DNA from: Talaromyces rugulosus
Taxonomy: Eukaryota > Ascomycota > Eurotiomycetes > Eurotiales > Trichocomaceae
NCBI RefSeq assembly: GCF_013368755.1
Contig: NC_049563.1
Coordinates: 2,356,001 to 2,420,000 of the forward strand
Length of the DNA: 64,000 nucleotides
Direction: 5' to 3'
Shown in pieces: positions 1 to 12,317 of this stretch. Position 1 is the stretch's first letter, and the number at the start of each line of letters is the position of its first letter. The notes under the pieces were generated by a model. It saw only the letters and a program-made list of their open reading frames with translations, did no database searches and was not told the DNA's origin. Position numbers and translations under genes: made by a program.

Positions 1-657
1 TACAATCGAGTCCAGAATGCCTAGAAATTTTTTTAATGAGTTTTAACAATGCAATTGTAAGAGCTATTTATGGTTATGTCGTGTTTGATACTGCTAGGTA
101 GCGATTAAAAGAATACAAGGATAATAGAGACCTCATCATGTCAATTGGCACTCCGCCACCCAGTGGATACAATGAATATTCATAAAAAAAAGACCTTATC
201 ACGTGCACATCCACCGGCGAGGACAAAGAGACCACGGCGTTGTCCTGTTGGGAAGGAAACTGCGGTTTCTCTCCTCTTCCTCTCCTCCTCCTCTCTTCAG
301 TTTCTCTCCTTCACATGCCCTCCAGCTCTACAGTCTCATCTTGACTCTTTACCTGGTTGCTTTGGTAAGTTTTTATTCTTGTCTTTTTAACTATTTACTC
401 ATTTCTCGTTCCTCTTTGCTTACTCCTTGCAGTGAATGTGCCTGAAGCTTCGTTTACAATTTTCCTCGCGGAGCGTTCTCGTGTGGCCTCCGTTTCAAAC
501 TTTCCTTACAGGGCGTCCGGTGTGGCCCCTGCATACTTAACTCTCCTTCTCCTCTCCCTCCTCCTCTACTCGTCTGTAAGTACGTAACCCCCGAGTTCTC
601 AATATCACAATGATAGCTACTTTAGATTTGAGGGACTGGTTTAATTAGCCTTAGGGG
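1..657. other. Upstream region without a supported gene
   Basis: No convincing protein is encoded here. The stretch is pyrimidine-rich around 250-320 and 540-575, as in fungal 5' leaders, and a GT-AG pair (about 364 to 431) could be a leader intron. It probably serves as promoter and leader of the decayed helicase gene that follows. A short direct duplication at 451-527 is listed separately. Confidence 0.4.
451..527. repeat. Imperfect tandem duplication, two units of about 38 bp
   Basis: Two adjacent units, 451-488 and 491-527, share the order CGTTT, a TTTCCT core, a GCG/GGCG block and a GTGTGGCC end. They differ at several positions, so the duplication is not recent. It lies in the presumed leader of the helicase relic. 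No function can be read from it. Confidence 0.5.
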
Positions 658-3600
658 ATGGGTAGCCCCTCAGACGTCAGGAAATTTGTCAACCAGATGG
701 AATGCACGATGGGATTCGAAGACTCGACTTCCGTGGCTGGTTTCTACAAGATCTCTCCAGACAGCCAAAGTCCTCGCATCACATCTTCGATGACAAAAGA
801 TCAACTATCACCAACCGTTGTCTTTGGTCTCCAGAACTGCACCATCGAAATTGACTTCGAAGACGAAAATACCGATGGAGCACAGAAGATCAAACAGTTG
901 AGAGATCAATACAAACCCTGGTTCGAAAACATCAAAAACGATGCTGTATGTATTCGGATTACGTACACCAAGTTTGTCAAGACCGGCTAAACGACAAGAC
1001 TGAACGGCTCAACTCAAAACTGGGAGGCACTCAGCGATGCTCTTCCTGAAAATCAGTCGGTTACGATCATCGCAACTTGGAGGAAAAATTGGAAGCAACC
1101 CACGAAACTTTGCCACTGGCTCTTGATGCTCCAAGAAAAAATCAAATCAAATCGACAATCTCTAGGGCAAGGTTCCGACAAAGTTCCGACATGCTTCTGG
1201 TATTATTACCAACAAATGAAAAAGTTAGAAGCGAGCGATGATGAGGTCAACAATAACAAGAACGACCAAGATGCATGTGTCCCTGGATATCCTTGGCTGG
1301 CTCCTCCAACTGAGGAAGAGCAACACAAGCCCTTGATTCCATTTGTACCTTACTTCATCGATGACCACGAGCGGTATTTCAGGCTCGGGATGGCAATGAA
1401 GAGAGAGCGCGAAGAACAGCGGAAAGTGATAGAGGACGTCTTCACTTTCGACCGCACACACAAGGCAACCATTCGACAGGTCGGCCAGGAGTATATCCAT
1501 CTCCAAATAATCATCAATAGCTCCTATGAGGAGCTATTCAAGGTCCCAAATATCAACGAGGGAGTCAAAGTTGATGTGGAGACAGGAGATGGGTTTGGTT
1601 TGAAATTTCATGGCAAAACTATCGATGTGCCAACCGATGCCGATCTTGTGGTTGAGCTGAAGTCGCTCGACGTAGGGGACTTTCTGCCAGATTCTGATTT
1701 CGAAGTCAAGCTTAACATCAAGCCAAACTTGACTATCGTCAAAAATCAGATCAAGGCTATCAAAGATGCCTCACAGAAGCTAGTGGTCGGCGACACATCC
1801 GAAACACCAGGTGCAGGATTCTCTCTTCTGAGGACCGTACTGGCACACGGCTCCGAAGTGAACACCCAAGACCCGAATTACTTCGTTTTAGACACAGCGA
1901 AGATGTCTGGTCTGGAAGAGCATGTCATTCGTGACAGATTGGCTGTCTTGGAGAAAACGTTCCAGCTTGACGACACTAAACGACAGGCGTACACAAGCTC
2001 TGTGAGAACCATAGTTGCTGGTGTAAGCATCATTCAAGGGCCTCCAGGAACAGGCAAGACACACGTCGCTGTCGCAATCGTTGTGACGCTTGCTTCCCTT
2101 GGGCTGAAGGTACTGCTTGCCGCCGGATCAAATAAAGCAGTTGACAACGTTTCCACCGCGATCGCCAAATTCTTCCACAAGCATCCGCAGTTAAAACAGT
2201 GGTGTGGAATCCTTACTCGTGCCCGAACACCAACTTGGCAACTCTCATTGTTACGGGCCAACAGCGGCAATTCAGTCAGTCCGAAACGCAGCGCCAACGG
2301 ATGCAGACAAGATACTGCTGGAGTATCAAATGCCATCAATGGTGCTGGATTACGCCAGCTAGAATAGCCACGAGAAGAGCTTTAACGAACTGCTTCAAGT
2401 GCACAAAAGAGACAAACAACATTGTTTGCATGGAGGGGGCCCGATCAAAGCTTTCAAGCACCGGTACGAGGTAGCTGTTGCAGGATGTTTGGAAACTGAA
2501 GTCAGGGTGCTGGCCACCACACTTAGTAATTCGGCTCATAAAAGCCTTCAAAACTTTCAACCCGACTTTGTGGTTTGCGATGAGTCGGGCCAATGCTTGG
2601 AGGGTGATCATATGATCGCCATGACGCGAAATACGGTTAAAGCAGTTGTACTGATCGGAGATCCTGAACAACTGGCCCCAACCCTGATCAGTGAGAACAG
2701 CGGCAATCCGGAGGCAAGCTATGCCAAGCGATCGTTGATGGAGCGGCTGCAAAAAACAGGTTATCCCTGTGCAATGCTACATAACAACTACCGCTGCCAT
2801 CCCGATATCCTGGACATGTTCAACCGCCTCACCTACGACGGTCAGCTGCAAGCGGCAGCAACTAATTCACACCCTGAGCGAGTGGGCAAAGTTTGGACAA
2901 GCTTTGCGCAAGCGTATTAGCTTTCCGCCATGTGAGTCATAGGCGCCGAATCTTTCTGAATTGTCAAAGTGCGGCAGAAAAACCACTAAAGTCTTCTTCG
3001 TTGGAGAATCGAGGGCAGGTAAAGATGGCCTTTGATTTTTTGAAGGCTCTTTATAGCCATCAGACGGCCAATCAAGAAAGAATTCTTCCGTCTGATGTTA
3101 TGTTGATCAGCCCATACAAAGCCCACAGGAAGGCAGTCGCAGAGATGGCTAAAGAGCACCATGTCAATTTCAATGAGAACGTCACTATAGATACTTCACA
3201 GGGCCAAGAGGCGGAGATTGCCATCTACATGCTCGTCAGACCATCCTGGAACCCACATGAGGTTGGGATTGTCGCCGACAAACGTAGGCTGAATGTTGCT
3301 CTTAGTCGAGCAAAGCGATTGCTCATCGTCATTGGGGATCTCAATGCATGGGACCAGCAACAGCGACAATCATTGGCAAAGCGCAGGGCCAAAAAGCAAC
3401 TGGTGGAGTTCCTGAACGATATGGCAAAGAAACAGGACGTCGTAAACTGGTTATCTGCACCGGCCGCTCCTATTTCGTCTATGGCATCGCTCACAATCGT
3501 GCGTGATTCCCCAAACTTGGAACCTCCTACTTCCTCCAAGAGACGTGAAGGAGAAGGATCTCCAAGTCCTCGGAGCATTGATATGTCTACGCAGAATCTT

Positions 3601-3910
3601 GAGCAGGCACCACCAAAGCGGCAACGACTCATGCCCAGTTCTTCAAGCTCCGGTGTCCACTCTGATCTCTCTGATTTCCACAAGAATATTGATATCTACG
3701 AGTTTAAACATACAGCGGGGAAAAAACGAACTGGATGACCTGGAAAGGCAGAGAGAAGGACTACGGCTAGGACTGTTAACCGCCGAGGAGTACCGGCGGA
3801 AGGAATTGGAGATCAAGGGACGCGTGGACAGCCTCAGGGACCAATTGGCTAAGTTGTCAGAAGGTTTTTTTACCGTCTCTCAGAGTCGACGCGGAGGACG
3901 AGGATGTTGA
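658..3910 (+). pseudogene. Decayed SF1 (Upf1/Dna2/NAM7-like) helicase gene
   Basis: The pieces together resemble a fungal superfamily-1 RNA/DNA helicase. Walker A GPPGTGKT lies near 2038-2062, followed by motif Ia and a DESGQ box (motif II, near 2580). GDPEQLAP (motif III, near 2659), QGQEAE (motif V, near 3200) and NVALSRAKR (motif VI, near 3290) follow. They do not lie in one frame. The reading frame moves between about 2270 and 2300, an in-frame TAG lies at 2360-2362, the frame moves again near 2900, and again at an A-run near 3718 that separates a charged coiled-coil tail. An open frame at 658-990 may be the N-terminal part but ends in TAA. One junction could be an unrecognised intron; four problems together point to a pseudogene. 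Sequencing error at homopolymers is an alternative for the last shift only. Confidence 0.6.
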
Positions 3911-4737
3911 AATGGAGGGCTTGGTCTACTAGTGCGTTGATGTAAATATGGCAGCATAGCAAATTGCAAACAGTTCAAAACATAGATTGACACACTTAGA
4001 TTTCAGATACACTAAAGATATTTATAGTGTTCTAATTACAAATTTAGTAAGAAGCTGCATGAAGTTTTGTATCCAGTTTTGTATCTGGTTGAATACTTTG
4101 GACGGAGAAAAACCGTCTGTGGTGTTTGGGCGCATAGGAAGGCTTTGGGTTAGGGTTAGGTAGGGGCTAGGTTCCTTAGAATTTATAATAACTTGACATT
4201 ACAGATTGATGATTTTAGAGGTTTCTGAACTGCACACATGTGTAGTGAGAATTGACTAAGAATTTACCTGGGTTTAGGGGCCCACAACGATTCCCCGGTC
4301 AAATTGGGTGACAGCCGGGCAGGCCGCAGGTCCAGCTAAGTCACGTGGCTCGGGGCTAAGTGTTTATCTTCGGCGTGACCCATTTTTATCGGAAGACACA
4401 TGGCGACGACAACAATAATAATGTCCGTCCAGTTACACATCCAGGAGACAATCCCACCATGCTGTCACAATCCTCTGGTCACTGCTGATCCAGAGGGCAC
4501 GAGGAGACGTTGACTGACCAGATTTCCTTCGCTTACACACTGAACTATCCTATTATTATCACAACCTCGGCGCTAAAACAGCGACCCCCGAGTTTCAGCT
4601 TACCCAACACCGACAGACGACGAGACAGACGCCTTCGGAGTCCCCGGCACCCCCCTAATAAGACGACGGTCGAAAACACATCAATAATAATACTTGATCT
4701 CACATGGCTCGCTGTTGACGACGTTTCAAATGCTCTC
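3911..4737. promoter_or_regulatory. Intergenic region and promoter of the Irs4-like gene
   Basis: No gene is seen apart from the telomere-like tract. A CACGTG E-box lies near 4342 and an AC-rich leader precedes the chosen start at 4738. The open frame extends upstream to 4510, but that part has low-complexity, leader-like composition. Confidence 0.35.
4146..4166. repeat. Short interstitial telomere-like repeat
   Basis: Two adjacent TTAGGG-type units followed by a degenerate TAGGTAGGG, the canonical filamentous-fungal telomere unit, lie just downstream of the helicase relic. The tract is only about 20 bp, so it may be chance or a double-strand-break repair scar. Confidence 0.4.
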
Positions 4738-6519
4738 ATGAGCGGCGGCAATGATAGTCTCGTCCTGGACGGTCAGTCGACCTCCCAGCGAGCTCTTAAA
4801 AATGCAAGGGAAATGGCTGCCTTCCAGGGCGCAAACATCGCATTTAATGCCCACAAACTACAGCCCGGCTCTTCGAATGCGCCTCATAACCCCGGCAAAA
4901 CGGCCCGAGCTGCCGTGTTAGCAGATCACGCAAGACGTGCAAAACAACAGCCTTCCGAGGATGACACTGGGTCCGAGATGCCAGAGGATGGGTTCGTGAC
5001 GGACAGGATAAAACAGTTCTCGGGAGCCCCGACGCCTGCTAGGATACATACCACGAATACAGGAGGACACTTGGCCGCGAGAGATGTTAGCATCCCGATA
5101 CAGGCAGCTAGTCTGGCCGCGGCAAGGTCTGCCAGTCGGACTCCACAGTCTGCTCGACCTACACCATCAGTATCTCCGATCAGGATACAGCCAAGTGGAC
5201 CACCAAAAGATGTTAACCCCAAAACTCCAAAACCCGAACGTTCACCTGGCCGAATCTCTCAACCACTCCCTGCGCCAATTCCTGTGCGGAAATCACTGGG
5301 TGTCATCGACTCGCTTGCAAAGATCACGGATCAGGACAAAGATAGGACGAATAGCGTGTCGCCAATTCAACGGAGCAGTTCTACATTAACCACTGGAGCG
5401 CAGCCCTTACGAAACCCAACACCAAGGAAAGCCGCCATTGACCGTCCAAAGTCCGCAGCCGCCACCACTCAATTATCTATAGAAAAACCCTCCAAACCTC
5501 CAACCCCAAATCATAAGGAAGTCCAGACCGAAAGACATGATCGCAAACCCGCACCCGCGGTCCCCAAACCTAGACGTACGGCAACTGTGTCGGATAAAGA
5601 ACCAGCCAAACTAGTGCTGCCACCTAGAACGGCTACTCTGTCTTTAGAGCACGAAGGACATACGAGCTCATCTTCTGCTGCGGAGGAAAAGATCAATAGT
5701 AATAGTAGACGGGTGCGATCTACTTCGGTCAGCACACGCTCGTCATACAACACTTCGTCATCAGATCAGGTCAAGGCATCGAACCATGCCCAAAGCGCTG
5801 CCCGCCTAGACAGCGGCGATGCCAACCGTATGACCAAAGAGGCCTTGGCCGATGCTATTGTCGCCTCTTCGCTGGCATCTTCTCGCGCTGTGTCACCACT
5901 AAAGGAAGCTCCTCCGCTTCCGCCGAACCGACGTGCACGTTCACGTTCGCTTCTGCACCCTGCAGATATGTTCAAGGGAGAACCACAGCGTGCAACACCA
6001 AGTCCTCCTAAAGGTCTGCGGCAGACTCTAAGAGATCCATCCAAGTCTGACGACGAAGGAGCCAAGAAACATGGGGGGAGACACCTGATCCGCCATCACC
6101 CTCACAAGTATCACGAAGGCGACCGCAGGCGATGGCGGCAAGAAATCCCCGAACGCGAGCGCAAACGATACGAAGGTGTATGGGCCGCCAACAAGGGCTT
6201 GTGTGTTCCTCCGCAGGCAGTGTTCTCCAAGTTATTTCCACGTCTCCCTGCGTCTGTGGTACTATCTGATATGGTGGTTCATCTTGTGGTGCGCGATATC
6301 TGGTCCCGTAGCAGGTTGCCTTTTTATACTCTCGAGGGCATCTGGAATCTGGTCGATCATCACGGAATCGGGCTGCTCTCGCGCGAGGAATTCGTGGTCG
6401 GACTATGGTTAATTGACCAGAGTCTCAAGGGACATAAAATCCCGGTCAAGGTACCTGATAGCGTATGGGAGTCAGTACGGCATGCGCCAGGCATCAGGTT
6501 TCCGTTAAATTTTGAGTGA
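4738..6519 (+). CDS. irs4: EH-domain protein, Irs4/Tax4-like
   Basis: This is a single-exon protein of about 593 residues. The first 450 residues are disordered and rich in Ser, Pro and Lys. The last 120 form an Eps15-homology (EH) domain: a basic RERKRYEGVWAANKG entry, two helical pairs, and a calcium-loop-like stretch NLVDHHGIGLLSREEF. In yeast, Irs4 and Tax4 bind the phosphatase Inp51 and control phosphatidylinositol-4,5-bisphosphate, cell-wall integrity, rDNA silencing and autophagy. The start at 4738 was chosen because MSGGNDS followed by ALKNAREMAAFQGANIAFN matches the usual beginning of these proteins. The frame is open upstream to 4510, but with low-complexity sequence. The family call rests on the EH domain plus the disordered layout; the yeast role is carried over by homology. 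Confidence 0.75.
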   Translation: MSGGNDSLVLDGQSTSQRALKNAREMAAFQGANIAFNAHKLQPGSSNAPHNPGKTARAAVLADHARRAKQQPSEDDTGSEMPEDGFVTDRIKQFSGAPTPARIHTTNTGGHLAARDVSIPIQAASLAAARSASRTPQSARPTPSVSPIRIQPSGPPKDVNPKTPKPERSPGRISQPLPAPIPVRKSLGVIDSLAKITDQDKDRTNSVSPIQRSSSTLTTGAQPLRNPTPRKAAIDRPKSAAATTQLSIEKPSKPPTPNHKEVQTERHDRKPAPAVPKPRRTATVSDKEPAKLVLPPRTATLSLEHEGHTSSSSAAEEKINSNSRRVRSTSVSTRSSYNTSSSDQVKASNHAQSAARLDSGDANRMTKEALADAIVASSLASSRAVSPLKEAPPLPPNRRARSRSLLHPADMFKGEPQRATPSPPKGLRQTLRDPSKSDDEGAKKHGGRHLIRHHPHKYHEGDRRRWRQEIPERERKRYEGVWAANKGLCVPPQAVFSKLFPRLPASVVLSDMVVHLVVRDIWSRSRLPFYTLEGIWNLVDHHGIGLLSREEFVVGLWLIDQSLKGHKIPVKVPDSVWESVRHAPGIRFPLNFE

Positions 6520-8832
6520 TGAATAGAAATAATGTTGGGTATTTTTTTTTTTTTTTTCTCTGTTAATAATTCAAAACAAAAATCCTTCCTGGAGAAGCAA
6601 ATAAAGGTCGTCACATCATGACCAGTCATAATAGCGGGAAGAGTGGAAATGAGTTCCGCACCACTAGGGTTGTCACTAGTTGCGCCTCACAGTCGCCTGT
6701 AATAATAATTTCCTGCAGCCATTTTGTCATTGGTCCATGCGCGCTTGTTTTTAGATCGATAATGAGGAAATAAAAGACCGAGCTATCTCAATCGTGCTGC
6801 AACTGCATCCATTCATTTCACGTGACCTCACGGCATTGTAAATTGTGGCTTGTCTGTGGCAAAGTTGATTAGAGTTTTTCTAGTTCCAAGAACAAATTGT
6901 CGTGGCGTTACCTAATAATGAGACAGTTTCTTGGTACCCCGTACGTGACTATTATTATAATACATTATTACTCTCCAGGGATTTTTTTTTTTATGCTGAA
7001 GAGTTTCAAGACAGAGAGTTCGGCAACCCCTGTTGTCTGCCGAGCCGGGGCGGAGGATGTTCTTTCTTCATAGGGAATAGTTAATTAGTGGTAGTATGTA
7101 ATAACATTATTATTGGAGATCATCATCGTGAAAAAAAAAAAAAATAGAAAAATTAGGAACGGCCGACGCCGGAGAGGACTCGATTCGGGCATGGTCCGAG
7201 AAGGAGATGTAGAGGAAGAGAAATACGAGATATATTACAGAGATGATACCGATGGGATACCAGGATTACATACAGAGCAACGGGTGATCGACGCACCTGC
7301 CAAATCGGGGTTGTGGCAGGCTGGCAGCTGCCATGTTGGATCTCGAGTCAAGGCTTGTTATTCAACTTTCCCTTGCCTTCATCGCCGCCACCGCCACCCT
7401 GCTTCTCCAACAGCCTCGTTCGGCGTCCATCATTGTTTAACGTACTACGTGCTTCGGCGACCAGTACCTTTTCTATTGACTGGTTGACCGGGAATTGAAT
7501 CGCGAAGTGGGCTCAAATGATCCCCGGTGCTGGTCTCACTTTCGCCTGCTGCTCCACCCGTCATTCTTGGTACCAGGTCTCGGCCAAATCACGGTTCTAG
7601 CATCTTTCGACCACACGCTTCTTGCCTCCTGTCTTGGATTGCCCCTATTCTCGCGCTTGACCCGAGTCCCGGGATCTCAAACTCAAAGGGATGCGCCTCG
7701 AAAGAACGACGGCCATTGAACTTCGACAGACAAAACACTAAGCGCGTGCCAGACCCGCTCTCCAATCCAACCTCTTATGGGCTCCACCTCTGGCTGCAGT
7801 CAATGCGAGGTCGCTGTGCACTATACACATAATCATGTTCCGGTCCCATGGTCCTGCTCACGACCTAAAGCTGGTGCCGTCGTCATCGTACAGCTTCAAG
7901 AAAACCTAAATAGAGTGCTGATGTTTGCCCGATGCAGGACACTGAGGCGTCCGAGAAACGGCCCGGCATAGTACACATGGCGACGGGACAACCTTTTACC
8001 CTTTTGTAGCAACTGGGTCATAGCAGAGGAGCTGCCCAACAGTTCTCGCCCGAGTCGCCCCCTCCGGGAGGACGGTGATGGTCTTGGTCTGCAACAGTGA
8101 ACGTGCTCAGGCCGTCGTGTAGCAGCCTATGGCTGCATGGAAGAACATGGCCACCCTTTCCACGATCCTTGGGAAGGGCTGTAGTAGGTGTGTTGACAGG
8201 ACACACAAAGGAGCTTTTCTTTTTTTAGGGCGAGAGGCAACACTTAAAAGGCGCACAGGGCGATTGCTCAGATTATTATTATCGTGGCGAAAATAAATCA
8301 CAATGCGCGCCCACTAACCCTGTTTGGTCGTCAAATCAAATCCCGATTGACGCACATCAACCATAGACCGGGATCTGCTCTGGACACGGCGTCTGCAGAT
8401 ACTAATACTATCGAAGATTCAGCGCCGATGCCACCGTTGTTTAACTACTCAATACTATAACTGCCCAGCTCCTGAGCTTGGGCGAATTACACCCCGTTGC
8501 TGCTGCTGGCTGGAATCGCCGACCTAGGACGTCCCCCTCCCAGGGCTGCAGCTCCCATGACAGACGATTATTATGCGCCTTCTGTGTATTGTGCTTTCTC
8601 GGTCAGCGGGGCTTGCAATCAACCAGTCAGTTAGTCCGTCTAGCGGACCACCGGAGGTCGGTTGATATTGATTGATCGATTGATCGAACAGTCTATCAGT
8701 AGGCAGTTTTGCTTGCTCTGCTTGTCTTGGGTAAAATCCAACCTCTCTCACGTAAGGCGGCTCGACCTCGACGCCCGTCGGGATCTAGTGAACGGCACTC
8801 ACCTTAAACACCAGCCTGCCGTGTGGATCGCA
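6520..8832. other. Long 2.3-kb region without a supported gene
   Basis: Short open frames occur on both strands but none shows a recognisable domain, consistent codon use or convincing splice structure. A 15-T run lies near 6541 and an A-run near 7129. Because the downstream regulator begins at 8833, much of the right half may be its long promoter or a spliced leader. A GATC/GATTGATC-rich patch lies near 8662-8690. Confidence 0.4.
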
Positions 8833-11777
8833 ATGGTGTTGGACCAGCCCCAACAGCAGCAGCACTTCCACCAGCAGCAACCATTTCAACAGCAGCAGCA
8901 GCAACAGCAGCAACAGCAGCAACAACAACAACAACCTCTTAGTCATTTTCAACAGGTCCATCTACAATCGCCTATCCAGGCAGAAGACAACAGACTTCCC
9001 GGTCAATCCGTGGCTCGAAGGAAGTTTGCCAAACCGCCCGTCAAAGTTGCCTGCTTAGCATGGTAAGAACGGCCTCTTTGCTTCTGAAAATACCTCCCTT
9101 GGCATTCCTTTACATACTTTTAACCACAGTGGTTTAACCGCAAGTGATTTATCTGACATGGTCTTTCTTTTCTAGCCGAGCTTCGAGAACGCGGTGTGAC
9201 GGACAGGAGCCATGTTCAAGTGTATGTTTTTCACGTTCCTCAATATTCTCCCAAGACAGCTACGCCCATCTGTCAACGAAACCGAAGCGAATTCTATACT
9301 AAATAGTCAATCAATTTATTGAAGTGTGCCAGCAAAAACAGAGAATGTTCTTACTTGCCCAGCAAACGCGGTGGACCTCGAAAAAAGAAGGTGACAGTAC
9401 CTCCGCCAGAAACAGGGGAGCCCTCCCAGCCGAACGAGTGGCATCCTCCTGGTGTGTCACCCACCCGCTATGACGAGAGTGAGTAACAACGAATCTACCT
9501 GACCAAGTCTTTGGCGCCTTATTAACGGTCATTGTCAGCGGATGGGGTCTTCAGCCAGATTGACCCCTTATCTCTTCCAGGGGCCGGCTTAAGGCATCTC
9601 GATTTTACTTCTGATGTTAATGTGCAGGGCATGTTTGAAGGAATATTCATCTCAAGAGAAGTTGGGAACCATGCGGCTATACCACCACCAATGCTAGGTG
9701 ATTCTCACGCGAAACAATCGATGGTGAGAGTATACGGCAGTGAGCAGGATATGCAAGTGCTCTGGAGAAGCCATTTCTAAGAATTCATGGCTAACACGCG
9801 ACAGATTGAATGCTTATTACGACTTCATCCACCCATACTTTCCAATCTTGCCTCCCAGAGCCACCCATCCTGGCCCGGATCAACCGTTGAACAATGCAGA
9901 CTCACATCCAACAACACCATCAGAAGAACCCACGCTCGTTTACGAACCGGCATCCCCACTAAGCTCTGCCATTTCCGCAATACTTGCACTTGTACCGCAT
10001 CCAAACGATCCGGATTCGATGAGCCCTGGCTCAATTATGTTGCGCCGATCATACGCGCAAGCATTTGCTCAGCTGGCAACGACGAGCATAGAAGCTGACG
10101 GCGAACTGATTGACTCAACAACCCAGCCTTCTCAGGCTTTGAACTACGCGCAACCGTCTATTAATAGAGAGCCATTCCACCCTCAAGCACCCGTCGAATT
10201 GGAAGGAATATTGGCATTGCTGGTACTTTGCATTTATGAATATGCACAACGCGGGAATCTAATGAAAATGAGATACCGTGCCGGTCAGGCGTGGGTTATT
10301 GCCATGAACTTGTCTCTTTACGCACTTGGGCCAGAAAATGATGAATTCTCTGAAGCACGACGAAGAGCTTGGTGGATGACGGTAGGAAATCCGATGCAGT
10401 AGAACCAAGAATATGCAGATTTTCTAACTTTTCAATATACAGTATTTTTGCATCTTGCAAGGATCTATTGCCAGCGTGACGGTACATTCCCCCCTCAATT
10501 ATCCGCAGCAAATAAATGTTGACCACAGTTAGCCCCCGACAGTTATAATCAATGATCCTCGCTTCACAACACCCTACCCTCATTTCGCATCGGACCCCGA
10601 GGTAATATTGCTGCTTATTTGTTACATACCTTGTTCTCACATCTTCCGCAGGGCTGGCCATTATTGATTCAAGCACAACAAGTACTGGTAACCGCTAGCC
10701 AATTTACTATTGACTTGAACAAATGTCTGAAATCTCGATCTAATATGCCGTGGATCTATGAGCAAATGAAACAGATTGATGCTTGGGCTTCTACGGTGAT
10801 GCTGCAGGCCAACAATCAACTAGCCGTTCCACCCACTGCTTCTCCAGATGTTGATGACGAGTTTCTCACGGCTCGGTGCATTCGGGCTATTACGAAAATG
10901 AAGCTTTCTAGGTATCATTTCTACTGTTTCTTCTTCTTCTTTTCTCCCCTGCTTTATTGGGATGAGCGCTAACAGATCCTCTTTTTTTTGCAGCGGACAA
11001 ATAAAAACCCACCGGTTTCAAGCATTTTCGGATATCCCAATATTCATCAAGAAGCATTTTGACCTTACCACCGCGAATTCAAGTATCGACGATCCGTACC
11101 AGCTAGCGAATAACGGAAGGGAGGTTAATCCACTTGCCTGCCAATGCCATACGTTTGAAACTCCCAATCACGTCTTGGCTGCAGCCTACACCGGTTCCCC
11201 TTCAGAGTCATCTACATCTGGCGCTTCGGATTCTCTCCATCGACACTATTGTTGGCTAGGTCCAGGCTTCCCGTTTACTAGTCAGCACTCGGCCAACGTA
11301 TGCCTTCGGGCAGGCCTTATGATTTCACATACGCTTCAGAGTCTACCATATCCGCTACAGTTCCGTCACAGTGACCATGGCGTCCCGGGTCCCAGACTTG
11401 ACCCTTTTGCAGATCCTTCATTGTTGGACCCTCGGGCACAACTACCCCGGACGATGCCCTCGTTTGCGTCTTGTGTTATGCAAGGCAGCTATGCGTTGCT
11501 GATGATATTCTACAAGACACGTGTGGCAAAGGACGGATCCAATGGTCTCGAATACGACGCTAACGGGTCTCCCTCGACGGAACGACTGGTTGAGGAACTG
11601 AGAATGGGCTTGGAACGGATTGTTGGGGCTATATCCAATTATTCGCGAGCTTTGGAAGCCCTGGACGGAATGAGAGGTAACCAACCCACTTTGATCCTCG
11701 GATTTTCTTTCCACTCACTAACCATATTCTTAGATGGTATCGAAGCAGCAATTCATACTGCATTCACGCAACGGTGA
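8833..11777 (+). CDS. Zn2Cys6 transcription factor with N-terminal polyglutamine
   Basis: A fungal binuclear zinc-cluster regulator in about ten exons: 8833-9062, 9176-9221, 9325-9478, 9539-9723, 9782-10381, 10443-10475, 10533-10601, 10652-10911, 10994-11676 and 11734-11777. The N-terminus is a long glutamine/histidine tract coded by CAG/CAA. The DNA-binding cluster CxxCx6CxxxxxCxxCx6C is assembled across three exons (CLAC, RC, PCSSC, KNREC). It is followed by a basic linker GGPRKKK. The middle carries the conserved HPYFPILPP motif and a fungal_trans-type regulatory domain (ELEGILALLVLCIYEYAQRG). An apparent TAG near 10530 and a frame change near 9770 are both removed by 57-58-nt introns, so the gene looks intact. 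The proposed 9724-9781 intron ends in AAG, which is weaker than the others. The regulon cannot be named from the sequence. Confidence 0.85.
8848..8934 (+). repeat. CAG/CAA repeat encoding polyglutamine
   Basis: A trinucleotide tract of mixed CAG and CAA codons within exon 1 of the Zn2Cys6 regulator, with a few His and Phe codons interspersed. The mixed codons lower slippage, but its length is likely to vary between strains. Confidence 0.85.
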
Positions 11778-12317
11778 CTATAGTTTTCGTTGATCGATCT
11801 TGGCTTGGCATTTTGATGTCTTCTAGCGTAACGGCCGTCTTTTCTTTAAAACAAATGCATTGGTTTGGTGTCTTAAGGATCTGATTACGGGTCTTTTTTA
11901 TTTATCCTTGTTTTTTTGGTGGTGGTTGTTCGTGGATATACATTTTGTTTCTTTGCGACTGGGATTATTTCCCGCAAAGTCAATAAATACCCTATCATCA
12001 TCTTCTGTGTTTTGGGAAATTAAAAGTACGTCTACTTTTTTTTTACATCATCAATCTTGTGAATATCTAGAAGATACCTCATTAGACGGAGCATCAATGG
12101 ATCAAATAGAGGAGGCACTTGCTGCCGAATTGATGAAAACAAAAATATGGAGGACAAGATACTTTTTTTAAAGTACATATGTAGCATGGTAGTTCTAAAA
12201 CTTATTGCATTTTCCCCCATGGTCTTTCTCTATTTCCCTAAACATTATCTATCCAGCGAGATATCCATGATTTAAGATAGATTTAAAAAAAAGAAAAAGA
12301 AAAAAGGTATTATCATC
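11778..12317. other. Convergent intergenic region
   Basis: Between the 3' ends of the Zn2Cys6 gene and the hydrolase-like gene. AT-rich with T-runs and an AAAAAAGAAAAAGAAAAAA tract near 12285. No gene seen. Confidence 0.4.

Noticed and set aside
6902..8661. Open frames upstream of the polyglutamine regulator
   Set aside because: Short, overlapping, without recognisable motifs; more likely promoter or leader.
10526..10535. Possible premature stop (TAG) in the Zn2Cys6 gene suggesting a pseudogene
   Set aside because: A 57-nt in-phase intron with GT...AG ends and a plausible branch site removes it, giving a contiguous sequence that continues into NDPRFTTPYPHF.
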